The position numbers and the translations under genes were made by a program. From Ficedula albicollis (taxonomy: Eukaryota > Chordata > Aves > Passeriformes > Muscicapidae): DNA of 64,000 nucleotides. Each line of letters starts with the position of its first letter. Position 1 is the stretch's first letter. Location: NCBI RefSeq assembly GCF_000247815.1, contig NC_021684.1, forward strand, positions 5,809,048 through 5,873,047. The letters run 5' to 3'. Below, one piece after another: positions 31,881-63,850 of this stretch. Below the pieces are notes generated by a model that saw only the letters and a list, made by a program, of their open reading frames with translations, was not told the DNA's origin and searched no databases.

Positions 31881-34800
31881 GCTGTCGCTTTGCTGAGGTC
31901 TGATGGCAGAAATGTAGAGGAGGTCTATGAAATGAAACATTCAGTCACATGCTTTGTCTGTGACCCATCTTTGAAAGAGTTTTGAGGAGCACTGGAAACA
32001 CAGGTGAAATTCCCAGCTCTCTCCTCAGAAGAGCAGTTCTGCCGTTGTGTAGCTGCAGGGGACATGGAACATGTTGACCTTACTGGTTTTTTATTTCAAA
32101 CTAATGAGCTAGAGAAATCTTTGGTCTTTACTGGGGTCATAAAGATTCTTATTGAGAACTGCTAGAACCTGAATCTAAGATGCAGTAGTGCATGGGTACA
32201 TAAAAACATTTCAAAGGTGTGAGATGAGCCAGGTTTGTTCTGCTACAAGAGCAGCCATCCAGAAATTTGGAGTTCTTGGTTCTGTGTTGAAGTTACTTCA
32301 CATCAGCACAATAGTTCCTATGGGATTTATCATGGAGATGAAGGAGAGAGGCTGGATTTCAAGTGTTGCTTTGCATATTGACAACTTGGAGAGGTTTTAT
32401 CTCATTTCTTGTCTCCATCCCAGCCTCTATTCTTCCCTATGAGTCTTCTGAAATTCTGATTGCAGAACTCCCACGTTAAAGAAAGTGTTAGAAATCCTTC
32501 CACAGTACTCTGGCATTAATTATTCCTAGATTTTCAATGAAGTGGGAAGACAATTCAATGAACTTGAATTTTGCATTAGCAATACTGTGTCTTATATGCT
32601 TATCTATTATCTGTCCATCTGGCAGCTCACATGCTTGTTGGCAGAAGTGCTTTTATTTCCTTTCCTGAAAAATTCTGGCACTGAACATATAAACAAGCAG
32701 CGCTTCTTTCTTCATTTATCATTCAGCATGAAGTTGTGAGTGTTATTAGTTAATTAATATTAAGTCTGGAGGATGGCTGCTGGTGCTAGCGGCGCTCCGA
32801 GCTGCAGCATATGGAGCAGCGCCGCGTCCTCGCAGCCAGGAGCCGGCAGATTGAGATCCATCTGTCAGCTGACACGAGCCCCAGCTTGTGCTGAGACTGC
32901 CAGAGAAACTGGGGCTGGGAGCAGCAAACCTGACTTCTTTTGGTGGGGGGCAAGGGGAAAAATTGCTTTCACCTCCCCAATTTGATAGGTGCTTAGAAAG
33001 TGCCAATAAAGATTATGTAAAAAGCGTGCTGGCTTTTGGTTCCAGAGTGAATGTATTAATAGCATGCTGAGGACCCTGATCCAACCAGTGTGGTTGTCTT
33101 CAGCTTTTTGGGTTTTTGCTTTCTGGGAAGGCTGAAATTCTGCATCAGAGGTGTGTTGGGAAGTACCTGGCAATGTCTGCATCTGTCAGAAACACCTGAT
33201 GCTCACAGACACTGCTGCAGGGAGCTGGGCTGGGCAAACAGCACTTTCATATGGACCTGGGCTTTCAAGTGTACAGGTACATATTCATCAGGTTGCACCT
33301 CCTAAAATGCTAAAGATTTTACTCATTTAATTTGGGGACGTACATTTTTGTAGTTTGATCAGACAGTCAGTACATTCCCAAAAGACAGCTGCAGAGGCTT
33401 TCCAAGCTTGCTCTCCTGTTTAATGTTAACTCAGATGAAATGTTGTGTTTGTAGAACTGGCCAGGGAAACACAGACCTTATCAAGGCTGTTTCCCAGTAC
33501 AGATAAAGTTTGAAATGCTGTTAGTGGAATTGCTTTTGAATATCATCTTCCAAAATGAATTTTTGTTAATTTTTAAAAGAAATTAAGGATTTCAGAGGCA
33601 TTACACGTCTTCATAGCAATAACAGACAAAAGCCTAAGCTTGGAATTCACCCCTGCCCAAAGCATGCACACTGTGGCAGTTTAATGCCATTTTGTCTGCA
33701 GAAAAGCATCTTGCACTAACTCCACAGTAAGTTGAAACTTCTGTTTCTTGCATTTGTTTTGTGATGCTTTGTGGCTTCCTGTTGTTACACAAAAGTGCCA
33801 CTAATTAAAGTAATCCATAGTGTGACTGGGGATGACTTGTCATAAATAACAAACTGGTTAACTTGGCTGAGTGTTGCTCATTTTTAACAGAAGTTTTATA
33901 TTTATGTCATGCTGTTCACAGGGAAAACTGCTGGCAAATGTTGCTATTACAACTTTATCTTTGGTGTAATGTACAGTCTTTTTGTCTTGTCACTTCTGAG
34001 ATTCTCATAGGGTGAATCAATTTCTCTCTGCTGTCAGAAGCAGTGACAGACAGTGAGACGGCAGGTTGGCAGCTTGGTGTTCCTGAAAGTGCTGCCCCTC
34101 CATCTTGAAGGTGATTTATTTAATTGTTTTATGAGGACAGTTGACTTTGGGGAAAATTGCCTTACTTGTGAAAAAGTTATGATTGGTTCAGAAACCAGAA
34201 TGTGGTTTAAAGGCATGTAAGCTGGGCAATCATGATGTACACAGAGCATCCTATGTTAAACTGAAATTCATCACTAATACCTGGAGAAGCAGGTTAAAAT
34301 ACCTGTTGATATTTTGCCTGACTATATCTGCTGTGGTTTGTGCCTCTTGAACCAGAATCTCTGCAATTTGAAGGGGTGGGGGGGAATCAAGGCTTACTTT
34401 TTTTTTAATAAGAATCATTTCTGAAATAAGAGCCTAAATAGTTGTTTTCCAAGAACTTAATGTTGAAGGAACTGGTGAGTGGTACTGAAATTTGGACAGA
34501 AGGAAGTAAAACCTGTATGTAAACCCTATTCTTAGTGGAATGGTTTTGCATTACTTTGTTGTGTTTGTCTGTCTTTGGGATGTGTAAGGATTTAGTGTCT
34601 TGCAGCTGTAACAAAGAATAAATCTGTGTTAGGATATGAGGCCAGATCTCACAGAGGTGAGGCTGCAACAGCCTCTGCCCTACATCTGACCTGTGGCAGG
34701 AATGAGTGTGAGTTCCCAGCAGCGAAAAAGGTTTGCTTGCCCAGAAAGAGTTAGAAATGGAATTTTCTAAGAAGACAGGACAAACTGCAGACCAGACAGA

Positions 34801-35638
34801 ACAAATGTATGGAGCAGTCACGGTTTGCACATCGGCTCCTGTCCCTCTATTTTCCCACTCTTGTTCTTCAGAGGTCATCTGGAGCCTTCCAGATGGATCT
34901 GGGATGGGTTGGAAGTACATGGAAGTAGCTGGGCAGGGTATGAGAGGAGCTTTTTATCAGATGTCCAAACAGTTTGTGTAATAAACTGCAATAAATAAAC
35001 TTACCCACTTTTTTGCCTTTGTGTATAGTTGTAATTAATTTTAATACTGATTTTTTTTTTTTTGGTTTTCAATACATTAACAATTGTCAACCTTTTGATG
35101 AAGGGATTATCAGACTAAAAAAAAAATCTGTCCTTCTTTCCCTTTGGAATTCAGTTTGCCAACAAAATAGAGACACATTGTCAGAGAATGTATTTGTCCT
35201 GCTACTGGGTCACTTGATTTCATTTTGATATTATGGATCTTCCCCATGTTATGAGAACACTTTCCAATTTGGGTTCGGGTCTCCTGTGAGGAAAAGAAAT
35301 AGCTCTTTTTAATACCTGCTTTCCTTTGGAAATTAAATTTTCTAGATGGGCAGTCATAAAAGCTCAGGCCAATGGAATGGTGGCCAGATGTGGATTATTG
35401 TTTCATGTGAGGGATATTGGCAGTCTGAGAATGGAGCTCTAGGACCTCAGAGGTGACAGAAGGGAGTTTCTTTAAAAATGGATCCTTGGAGTTTGATATA
35501 AGGAAGTGCAGTAGAGAAAGATCCATTTCATCAAGGATGTCACGTCTCAGCAAGATTATTTACTTTCATTTTTCTGTGTTTTTGTTGCTTTGGAAGTTGC
35601 TGATTGTCTTCAATTGTATTTATTTTTTTTCTCCCTAG
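31881..35638 (+). other. STIMATE: STIMATE intron 1 (3' part)
   Basis: Mostly AT-rich. It includes a small CpG-rich patch with a GC hairpin (32789-32825) and ends with the polypyrimidine tract and TAG acceptor at 35636-35638. No coding exon was recognised. Confidence 0.5.
32789..32825. other. GC-rich inverted repeat in an isolated CpG-rich patch
   Basis: GCGGCGCT at 32789-32796 is the exact reverse complement of AGCGCCGC at 32818-32825, with a 21-base loop containing the palindrome GCTGCAGC. The surrounding 200 bp are CpG-richer than the intron on either side. It could be an intronic regulatory element; no function is shown. Confidence 0.45.
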
Positions 35639-51676
<16,038 letters not shown>

Positions 51677-54600
51677 CACATTCCTTGGCCTGTGGACTTG
51701 CAGGTTTCATGGCAAAAACTTCTGTCAGTGGGGTTTAATGTTGCAATTGCATCTCCCTTTTCATGCAAACTGACTTAGAAGCATGGTCTACCAACGGAAA
51801 GCAAAGCACTTGGAAGGCTTCCAGTTCAGTTGCACTACAAACACACTGACCAATTATGCAAGAATGTGTCCTCATCATGTATGGAAAATGGATGAGTCAC
51901 TAAGGATTCGTGTGGGAGGTGTCAGAGAAGATCAGAGAGAACAGATACAGAATCTTTCACTTTCAGTTACTGATGGGACAGTATAAGGAGTTCTCTAAAA
52001 GGTATCAGAGTTGACTAAGCTAAAGGAGTGTGTTTTATTACTAAAACTGGCTTTTGCAGCATAATTCCTAGAGCAGAATAGTTTATGGTTACAAGCTGTA
52101 ACTTAACATTATTTTTTTAAGTACAAATGTTTACTTGCTACCAGGTACCTATGGAACTAATAGGTGGAACAAAGATTTTTTTCCAAGTCTTCTCAAATCT
52201 ATCTGACTATTTTATATTTAAGTTATATTTTCATACAGTTGTATTTAAAGATTCTCTTTATCAGAGAAAAGGGTACAGTTCCCTTTTTTGTGCAGAACAG
52301 GTCAAAAGATTTGTAGTGAAAATCTTATTTATCCTTGTCTCCTGGATTAAGACAAAGGGATTGCAAAGGGAAAAGCTCTCTGTCACTTCAGAAGTCACCA
52401 AATATCACTAAAAAATGCAGTCCTATGTGTGTTCTTGACTACATAATTTGAAAATACCTTTTTCAGTAGGAGGTGGCGTTTGCATATTTAACAAAGGTGC
52501 ACTTTAGTCTATAACAAAAATCCATTGTGATAAGTTATTTGTGAAATGAGTATCTATGGATGACTCTGATTATTTCTGTTTCTGCAAGTCTCTTGTGCAT
52601 ACCTCTCAAATGACCCAAAAGAGATGGAACATTTCTGATACTTTTCCTACTATAGGGCCTGCGGTACAGGACTGTGATCTGATTGAAGCAGTTGTGCTAA
52701 AAGATTGCAAATACAATTCTGTCCCTTGATTTTTGTTGGAAAAGCAGTCTTTTACCTAATGTGCTTAACAGCAACAACAACAAAATCTCTCCTATATAAT
52801 TTCCATAAAGTCTCATTATCCTTCAGTAGTAAAAGAACAACCCCAAGGGGTACAGTGCAGTTGTTACCACAGCATTTCTGGGATCTTCAGTGTCTCTTCT
52901 GATAATTGAGAGCACGTGGTGATCTGAAACCTAGCAGACATGTTTTCAGTGGCATCCTTTTGCTTTGTGTATTTTCTAAAAGATTCTTTCTGACAGCTTT
53001 CCTTGCTTAGCTAAACCTTGTGCAGGACAAGGCAATGTGTCAAAGAGGTGACAACAGACCTTAAATACAAATCTGTTGTAGTATCTGGACACCAGAAAAA
53101 TTCCAAGCCTTAAACCAGTTTCATTGGAAAACTGCTCAGAACTTTTTAAGATTTTTTACATTTTTTAATAGATTTACTAGGTCTTAATGTGATTTATTAT
53201 CCAGACCACTTAACTGGGCCTTAGTAAATACTGAACTGTGCGCTCCTGTGCTTACTTTCACTATTCCAGCATCCCTTTTCCCAGGGGCTCCCAAGGGGAC
53301 ACGATGCTCTGGCACCTCGGGGTGTCCAGCCAGCTCAAAGGGACATTTACCAAACCTGAGGTTTTAGTTGAGCCACTGACCTTTGCCACTGTGCACTGAA
53401 ACGTAAGAACTGCAAAAAGTTACAGTACGAGTGTCTCCTTTAGACTAAATCTAGAAACTAATGACAGTGGAAGCTTACCTGAGTTGTTTTGACATGGGGG
53501 ATGGGGAAATGTCCCTAATCAATGTTGCCTCTGGTTTGGGGGGTTTGGGATTTTTTTGTTGATTGTGTGACTCACATCTTCTCTTGACTATTGACCACTG
53601 GGTGGGTGCAGATCTCCAAAAGCACAGTACTTCAAGGAATTCATCAACAGACTAGTCTCCTACAGCTCACTTTCCCAAAGGGATTTGAGAGCTAGGCTTG
53701 TGGCTCTTGTCACAACCATCGGCATTTATGTTTTTTTAGCATAGGATTTGTTCTATTTCAGACAGTGACCATGTGCTGTGTCCCAGTGCAGAGCCATGGC
53801 TGTCCTTGCCAGCTGAGGTAACTGAGCAGCGCACACAAATTTAACTGTTCAGGCTTGCATCTTATCTTCCTTTTCCCTCCTCCAGTTACTTCAATTTTCA
53901 AAATGATTCTAGTTTCATGTTTAGTCTGTGAAGTGTCAGTATAAAATTATGGCCTTAATCATGTAAAAATATTTGTTTTGAGCAGACCTCAAGCTTATTG
54001 ACCAAGTACAAAACAGTAGAAAGTGCTACAGAGCAGATTTTTGGTGGTTATAGCAAAGGCTCTGAATGCCTAATTTTTCATGTCTTAAGTGCTTAAATGT
54101 CACTTGATGTGAGATCTGGATATGTCTAGTAAGATGATGTAGTAAAGCACTATGATCCAAAGACACAGAAGTATTTTAAATACCACAATAGTAATAGGAG
54201 GAGCGACCTTCAGAGGGGAAAAAATTACTTTCTCTACTAAGTCAATAATCTGATTCAGAATTTTAGCTAAATAACAAAATCTGGCTGTTTTTTCTATACA
54301 TTCTTTGCTATCATTGTGAAAGAGATGGAAAATGTGAATCTGGCAGCTTTCCTCTCTGTAAGATCAAAATTGGAATTCTTGCAATAATTATGAGTAGGAT
54401 AAGTTCTTTCGTCTGACGGGCTTGCATGTGTGAGAAGGGAGTGTGTGCTTAGTGCTTCACTATGTCTTACCACTTGTTAAAAAGTATTGGCAGTACAGCC
54501 TGAAAGGGGCTTTTCATAAAGAGTTGATCCAGTAGTGATACTGCAACGTCACGTTTGCATTATCCTGCAGTTGTCGCTCAGATCTCTGCCTGGCAAATGT

Positions 54601-55535
54601 GCTTCAGGACAACTCATAGCAAAGGTCTAATTCAGGCTGTGCTTAGAAAGTAGGATTTATTTAATGAAAATAAGCTGTGTAGTGAATGCCAAAGTAAGAG
54701 AAAGGGATTATAACTTAGAGAAGAGACACAGAAATACTGGTGGAGATGGAATTTACCACGAGTGGTCAATGCATTAACTGTTCCTGGTATCTGACTGTGA
54801 CACATCTGCATAAATTTAAAACACTGGTGTTGTCTAATATGTGGTTTCCAAGTTCTGGCTTCAATATGTTCAGGTCCCCTTGTCTTACTTTAAGTAGATG
54901 AATGCTGTCTGTTAATGTTGCTAACTAAACTGTACTATAGCTTTTCTTCAGGGAAAACTCAGAAATTGAGTTGCAAATTAGAGCAATGCAAAGTGATCCC
55001 CTCGGGCAGATGTCTGCTCCGATCCCTGCGAGCCCGGGTGGGGGGACTGGGCTCTCCTGCTCTGCTCAGAGCTGAGCATCACAAGGAATCTCTGCCACTG
55101 TGCTTGACTAACTAGTTTTTGCAACTTTGCTGTGCTTTTTACAGGAGAAACCAGTAGTGAAAGCAAATAAATGCAGCCACACCAAGTCAGAGTACATCTA
55201 CAGCATAGGCGTGCACACTTTTTTAGGTGAAGTTTCCAGTTCAATTGCTGAAAATGACTACTATGGTTTTACAAAGTAAAACTGCAGTATCTTTAAAAAA
55301 GGGACTCTTTTGTAGATGTTTTCGTCTTGTGTAGGTATCTGTCTCCAACTGAATGTGGGGTTTGTTTGTAAGTAAATTCAGAGTATAGCCAATGTGAGCA
55401 AAACCAACAGCTGTATTCTGCTGCCCTCTGTTTGGACCATATTGTTTAATCAGTGGTGTTACCTTAAACTTTTAAGGGTATCCGATGTAATTACATTGTA
55501 TAATGGTTTACAATAAAGTTTTGACTTATTACAGA
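51677..55535 (+). other. STIMATE: STIMATE 3'UTR
   Basis: About 3.9 kb of non-coding sequence with no recognised repeats. It ends at a clean AATAAA (55512-55517), about 20 bases before a likely cleavage region. No protein-like open frame is present. Confidence 0.7.
55512..55517 (+). terminator. STIMATE: poly(A) signal AATAAA, probable STIMATE 3' end
   Basis: Canonical hexamer in GTTTACAATAAAGTTTTGAC, followed by T/GT-rich sequence (TTTGTACACTTGTTTTATAC), the usual downstream element. Confidence 0.65.
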
Positions 55536-55821
55536 TTTGTACACTTGTTTTATACTTGTTCTGTTTCAAAGTGCCTGTGTTTCAGCGTTTATGGTGTGCT
55601 CTTGTGGGAAGCAAGTTCTGTTTAACTTCAGCTCTAATTGCGTGCACTATTGTGTTGATTTTAACTTCAGTGTATTCATTTTACCTTAATGGAAAGGCCC
55701 CTTTGATCAGAAAGTCACTGTTCTTAAGTTGCAAATTTTGTTTACAAGTTTAAGAATCCTTGCAGGCTCCTCTCAGATCCATTCCCTGGAAAAGGTTTTT
55801 CAGGACTGAAGCTGCACAGGG

Positions 55822-56218
55822 TGTGTTGCCGTGGAGAAAGATTACAGAGCGGCGAGAAAACACAGCAACAAGGCACTCTCCTACTTGGTGCAAGAAAGAG
55901 CAGTTTATTGAAAGAAGCCATGGCTTTAAATAAGACAGTTCGTGAAAGACAGAATACAGAGAGTTCATTGGTCAGAGAAAGAGACACCTCTTTCTCATGG
56001 ATCTAACAGGTGTTTATCTTTGTTATGATTCTTTCTCTTATGTTTACAGTAAAGGAAAAGTCTCCAGCCTGGGAAAAATTCTGGCCGGAGCTGAGAAAGT
56101 TTCATGGCCTGAGAAAAGGACTTAGAACTTGAGAAAAAGGCCTGGCAGATTTTGCCCAGGCCTTCAGCAGTGTCCACACAGGTGGACCAAATCCTGCCTC
56201 TGTAACTCCTCTGTAACA
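55822..56218 (-). mobile_element. ERVK-like LTR, antisense
   Basis: On the minus strand it starts TGTTACAGAGGAG at 56218 and has a TATTTAAA box (complement of 55925-55932). AATAAA follows about 20 bases later (complement of 55904-55909), and it ends near GGCAACACA at 55822. A TATA box this close to the poly(A) signal gives a very short R, as in alpha/beta-retrovirus-type LTRs. The purine-rich ATAGGGAAA just upstream (complement of 56219-56227) looks like a polypurine tract, which suggests a 3' LTR rather than a solo one. No target-site duplication was confirmed. Confidence 0.6.
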
Positions 56219-56660
56219 TTTCCCTATTATTTTCATATTTTCCACCTACCACATCCAAGCAGCCCCATACCCACTGCACCCTTACAGGGAATTCAGAGTA
56301 TAATCTTCACTCTACCAAGTGTCAGTCCCCTGAGAGGTTGTTAGCACTTTCCTGGAGGGGAAGTCAGATCTTCCCTGAGGTTTGGAGACCACGGTGTCAG
56401 CTGTGTGCACATTCACTCAATTCTCTGTGGTCATTGCCATATTTTAATTGGAACCATTCATCCACCAAAGGAGTATTCCACAATTCCTACTGCAGTGGAA
56501 GATTAAAATTTGTATTTTTAATAGCCATTGTTGGATAAGTGAGCCATCTTATTCCATTGTCATTCATGACCCATTTAACAGATTTCAAGGACCTCAACCA
56601 GGTGAACAGGATTTCTACTCTATAAGTAACTGTAGATTTAGAATGGATTCTTTGTGAGGA
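56219..56660 (-). mobile_element. possible ERV internal remnant next to the LTR
   Basis: Lies on the internal side of the LTR as judged by the polypurine-like tract. No intact retroviral open frame is visible; all frames are interrupted. The far edge is uncertain. Confidence 0.3.
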
Positions 56661-58100
56661 AAAACAGCCCATAATCTCTGCAGGAAAATTATTGTGCCCC
56701 TTGTTGAATGCTGGTTTAGGAAATGTGATTGAAGAGAACAGAACTCTCTAGGCTTTGGGGATGTTCTAGAAACCTCAGGATGTGCTGCCTGCCTCTCTAA
56801 GCACTGCACCTGCCCCAAATGGCAGGCAGGATTTGAGTGGTTTGATTTTGTTTGTATAGATTAAATTGCTATGAAAGCACAAGTCTATTGCTTTTGAGTG
56901 AGGAATATGGAGTACCAATTAACTGAAGCAATTTTGAAAGCTGAAGAGAAAATAATAGTTCAGTGTCTTGAATTCTAAATATTTGCTTTAAACACACAGA
57001 ATGTTATTTTCCTGTCATAATAGATAGTCAGAATAGTGACGCTTGTGGGACTGTGGAGAAACATCTTGGAGAACTGTTACTTTGTACAATAGAAAAAAAA
57101 AAATCTGTTTATTCTGAAGTCAGTGTTTTATTCTTCTGTTTTGTTGGCCTACTAAGGGCACTGGGTTTAAAATAGAAAATCAGCCTAAGGAATAGCTAAG
57201 GACGTAACATCCAAAGTGTTTCTTAGCCTACAAAGAATTCCCCCAATAAAGGAGAAGATCTCAGGCCTGGAAAGATTTCAGCTTAAAGGCAGTTTGGGCA
57301 CTGGGAGGCCTGGGGCGTAGTTCACTGCTGACAGATCCCTCAGTCCTTCTCATACAGCATGTCATGTTTTCGTAGTGAAAAACAAATTTTTTTGTGACCT
57401 CTTGTGCTTCTCTGTACCCTAAAAGCACTTGCAGAGCCTGAGGAAAGGCCACAGCAGATTTCTACCACTACACAGTTGATCTCTCTAGTGGAAGGTGTTT
57501 GGAGGTCTGCCATGCCTGCCCTTCTTAATTTAACCAACCTGTCTGGAGTCTTGGCTCTTTGTAGGTGTTGAGTGCAGTCACAGAAGCGGATTTTTTTTGC
57601 ATGATGTGAAGATTTAATGTAAAAAAACAAAAGGGGAACAATCTCCCACTCAAACCTCTCCCAGTGAAAAATAGAATTCATGCTCAGAGATGGCAGGGCT
57701 TTACTTAATTGAAAAGTTGTTTAGAGAACAAATATTAAAAGTTCTGGGGAAGGTTTTATTGCTGCTGGCCAGTGCAGTGGGGAACACTGCGTTTATCCAT
57801 GTCTGAGTAAGCTGTTCTGTACAGACGTGGCTGAAATGGTTAAACTTGCTAATAGTGCTGGAAGTAGAAAGTGATTTTACTCTCTCAGTTGTGTAAGAGC
57901 CAGCGCTGGAGCATGATCAGAGATAGTGTTGCTAGGGTAAAACCATGCCCTACTTTATTAACTCTCTAAAAGAGTCTCGATACTTTCCTGTTAAAGATCT
58001 CTGTGCAAAAGTGATTCAGGGCACAATTATGCTTTGGACATTAGGTTTATATCATCTTTAGAGAGCACATATTTTGTTATGCTGGGAAAGCAATGCCCAC
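56661..58100. other. STIMATE-MUSTN1 intergenic sequence
   Basis: AT-rich with no recognised exon, RNA gene or repeat. It ends at the T17/C-rich tract at about 58104-58135 that precedes the MUSTN1 promoter region. Confidence 0.5.
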
Positions 58101-58139
58101 TCTTTTTTTTTTTTTTTTTTCCCCCTCCCTCCCCCGAGA

Positions 58140-58445
58140 GGGTCCTGAGTCAATTTTGTGACCATAACACCATTTTGCCTCTTAAACCTATCAATAGAGC
58201 CCCGGCGGGCTCCCCGGGCAGCGTCTCCGTAGGGAGCAGCTTCCCCGCGCCCTGCCGCAGCTGCGTGCCCCCGTCAGCCCGGCCCGGGGAGCGCCGCACA
58301 CCCGAGTCATCGCCAGGAATAACCTCCGACAACAGCAGCCTCCCTAACCTGAATCATCCCGCGCTGCTTTGGGAACATGACCCAGCCCGTGACTTCACTC
58401 GGATGCTCTATATAAGTCCAGGAAAACAACAGGCGCTCGCAGAGC
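58140..58445 (+). promoter_or_regulatory. MUSTN1: MUSTN1 promoter: TATA box with AP-1-like and E-box motifs
   Basis: TATATAAG at 58409-58416 lies about 100 bases before the start codon, placing transcription start near 58440. Upstream are a perfect AP-1 site TGAGTCA (58146-58152), an AP-1-like GAGTCAT (58304-58310), a GTGACTTCAC motif near 58389 and an E-box CAGCTG (58258-58263). The mouse Mustn1 promoter is reported to be controlled by AP-1 in myogenic cells, which agrees with this layout. Binding here is inferred. Confidence 0.75.
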
Positions 58446-58513
58446 ACACGGGCTGGATTTAATCAAGGTCGAGAACGACCTGGGAGGGGTTTCAGCGAGG
58501 GAGCACCGCAGTT

Positions 58514-62063
<3,550 letters not shown>

Positions 62064-62300
62064 CAGTGGAGCTGGACAACTCACCCAAATGAATGTTGTA
62101 ACATTTTTCAAAATTTCTGTTCCTTACACTACAGTCACTGTAGACTCAAGTAGCTAATTTCCACTGTAAGTCCTTAAGTAGGGAATATACTCATGTCAAA
62201 GAATAAAACTTCCATGTTCATTGTTATTACATGCTTTCTTTCTATGTATTGGACAATGTTTGCTATAATTGTTTAATAAAAAATGGTTGTTGGACTCAGC
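62064..62300 (+). terminator. MUSTN1: MUSTN1 3'UTR with two poly(A) signals
   Basis: AATAAA at 62202-62207 and again at 62275-62280, the second followed by GT-rich TGGTTGTTGG. Either would give a 3'UTR of about 150-240 bases. Confidence 0.75.
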
Positions 62301-62332
62301 TTGGCAACTGTAGTGACTCATTTCAGTTTGGG

Positions 62333-63224
62333 CTCAGATGAATTCCGTGGGTACTTTGGCACTACAGGCGATGATTTTGTCTGTCAAATGCAAAGAAAAA
62401 ATCCTGATCACACAGTCTCAGTGTCAGTGCAATTTCTTCACACCATGCCCTCAGCAGGAGGGAGCTGAGGAGGAGCTGATCAGTGGGGTAGCTCAGAAAC
62501 CTGGAGATTTCACCCAGATTTGTGTTGCCTACAGTGGCACGTTGGCAAGGGCCCTCAGGGTGGTGGCATGGCACAGGGTGGTGGCTCTCCCCTCACGGCT
62601 TTCCCCTCACTGTTCCACCTCAGAGTTTCCCGCTCATGGCTCTCCACTCATGGCTCTCCACTCATGGCTTTCCCCTCACAGTTCCACCTCATGGTTTCCC
62701 ACTCACGGCTCTCCCCTCACAGTTCTCTCATTGTTTCCCACTCATGGCTCTCCACTCACGGCTCTCCCCTCACAGTTCCTCAGATGAATTCCGTGGGTAC
62801 TTTGGCACTACAGGCGATGATTTTGTCTGTCAAATGCAAAGAAAAAATCCTGATCACACAGTCTCAGTGTCAGTGCAATTTCTTCACACCATGCCCTCAG
62901 CAGGAGGGAGCTGAGGAGGAGCTGATCAGTGGGGTAGCTCAGAAACCTGGAGATTTCACCCAGATTTGTGTTGCCTACAGTGGCACGTTGGCAAGGGCCC
63001 TCAGGGTGGTGGCATGGCACAGGGTGGTGGCTCTCCCCTCACGGCTTTCCCCTCACTGTTCCACCTCAGAGTTTCCCGCTCATGGCTCTCCATTCATGGC
63101 TCTCCCCTCATGGCTTTCCCCACACAGTTCCACCTCATGGTTTCCCACTCACGGCTCTCCCCTCACAGTTCTCTCATTGTTTCCCACTCACGGCTCTCCA
63201 CTCACGGCTCTCCCCTCACAGTTC
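62333..63224 (+). repeat. 446-bp tandem duplication downstream of MUSTN1
   Basis: CTCAGATGAATTCCGTGGG begins at 62333 and again at 62779, an exact 446-base offset. The copies are almost identical through the unique 230-base head and into the satellite tail. Small differences such as CCACTCATGG/CCATTCATGG occur in the tail. Confidence 0.93.
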
Positions 63225-63850
63225 TCTCATTGTTTCCCACTCACGGCTCTCCACTCACGGCTCTCCCCTCACAGTTCTCTCATTGTTTCCCACTCACGGC
63301 TCTCCACTCACGGCTCTCCCCTCACAGTTCCACCTCACAGTTTCCTGCTCATGGCTCTCCATGCACGGCTTTCCCCTCACAGTTCCACCTCACAGTTTCC
63401 TGCCTTGTTTCCCGCTCATGGCTCTCCCCTCACGGCTCTCCCCTCACAGTTCTCTCATTGTTTCCCACTCACGGCTCTCCACTCACGGCTCTCCCCTCAC
63501 AGTTCTCTCATTGTTTCCCACTCATGGCTCTCCACTCACGGCTCTCCCCTCACAGTTCCACCTCACAGTTTCCTGCTCATGGCTCTCCACTCACAGTTCC
63601 CTTGTTGTTTCCCACTCATGGCTCTCCCCTCACGGCTCTCCCCTCACAGTTCTCTCATTGTTTCCCACTCACGGCTCTCCACTCACGGCTCTCCCCTCAC
63701 AGTTCTCTCATTGTTTCCCACTCACGGCTCTCCACTCACGGCTCTCCCCTCACAGTTCCCCCTCATGGTTTCCTGCTCACGGCTCTCCCGTCACAGTTCC
63801 GGCTCACAGTTCTCCCTCACAGTTCCCCCTCACAGTTTCTCCCTCATGGC
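62570..63850 (+). repeat. minisatellite of GGCTCTCC(A/C)CTCAC units with a 53-bp higher-order period
   Basis: The basic 14-15-base unit GGCTCTCCCCTCAC is organised in 53-bp blocks that also carry GTTCTCTCATTGTTTCCC. Blocks start at 63168, 63221 and 63274 and recur irregularly to about 63750. Variant blocks with GTTCCACCTCACAGTTTCC are interspersed. The unit rarely creates stops, so open frames of up to about 450 codons run through it and should not be read as proteins. Confidence 0.92.

Noticed and set aside
32773..32985. 70-codon frame with good start context (MAAGASG...)
   Set aside because: No similarity, no splice partner and no downstream poly(A) signal in place; kept only as a regulatory candidate.
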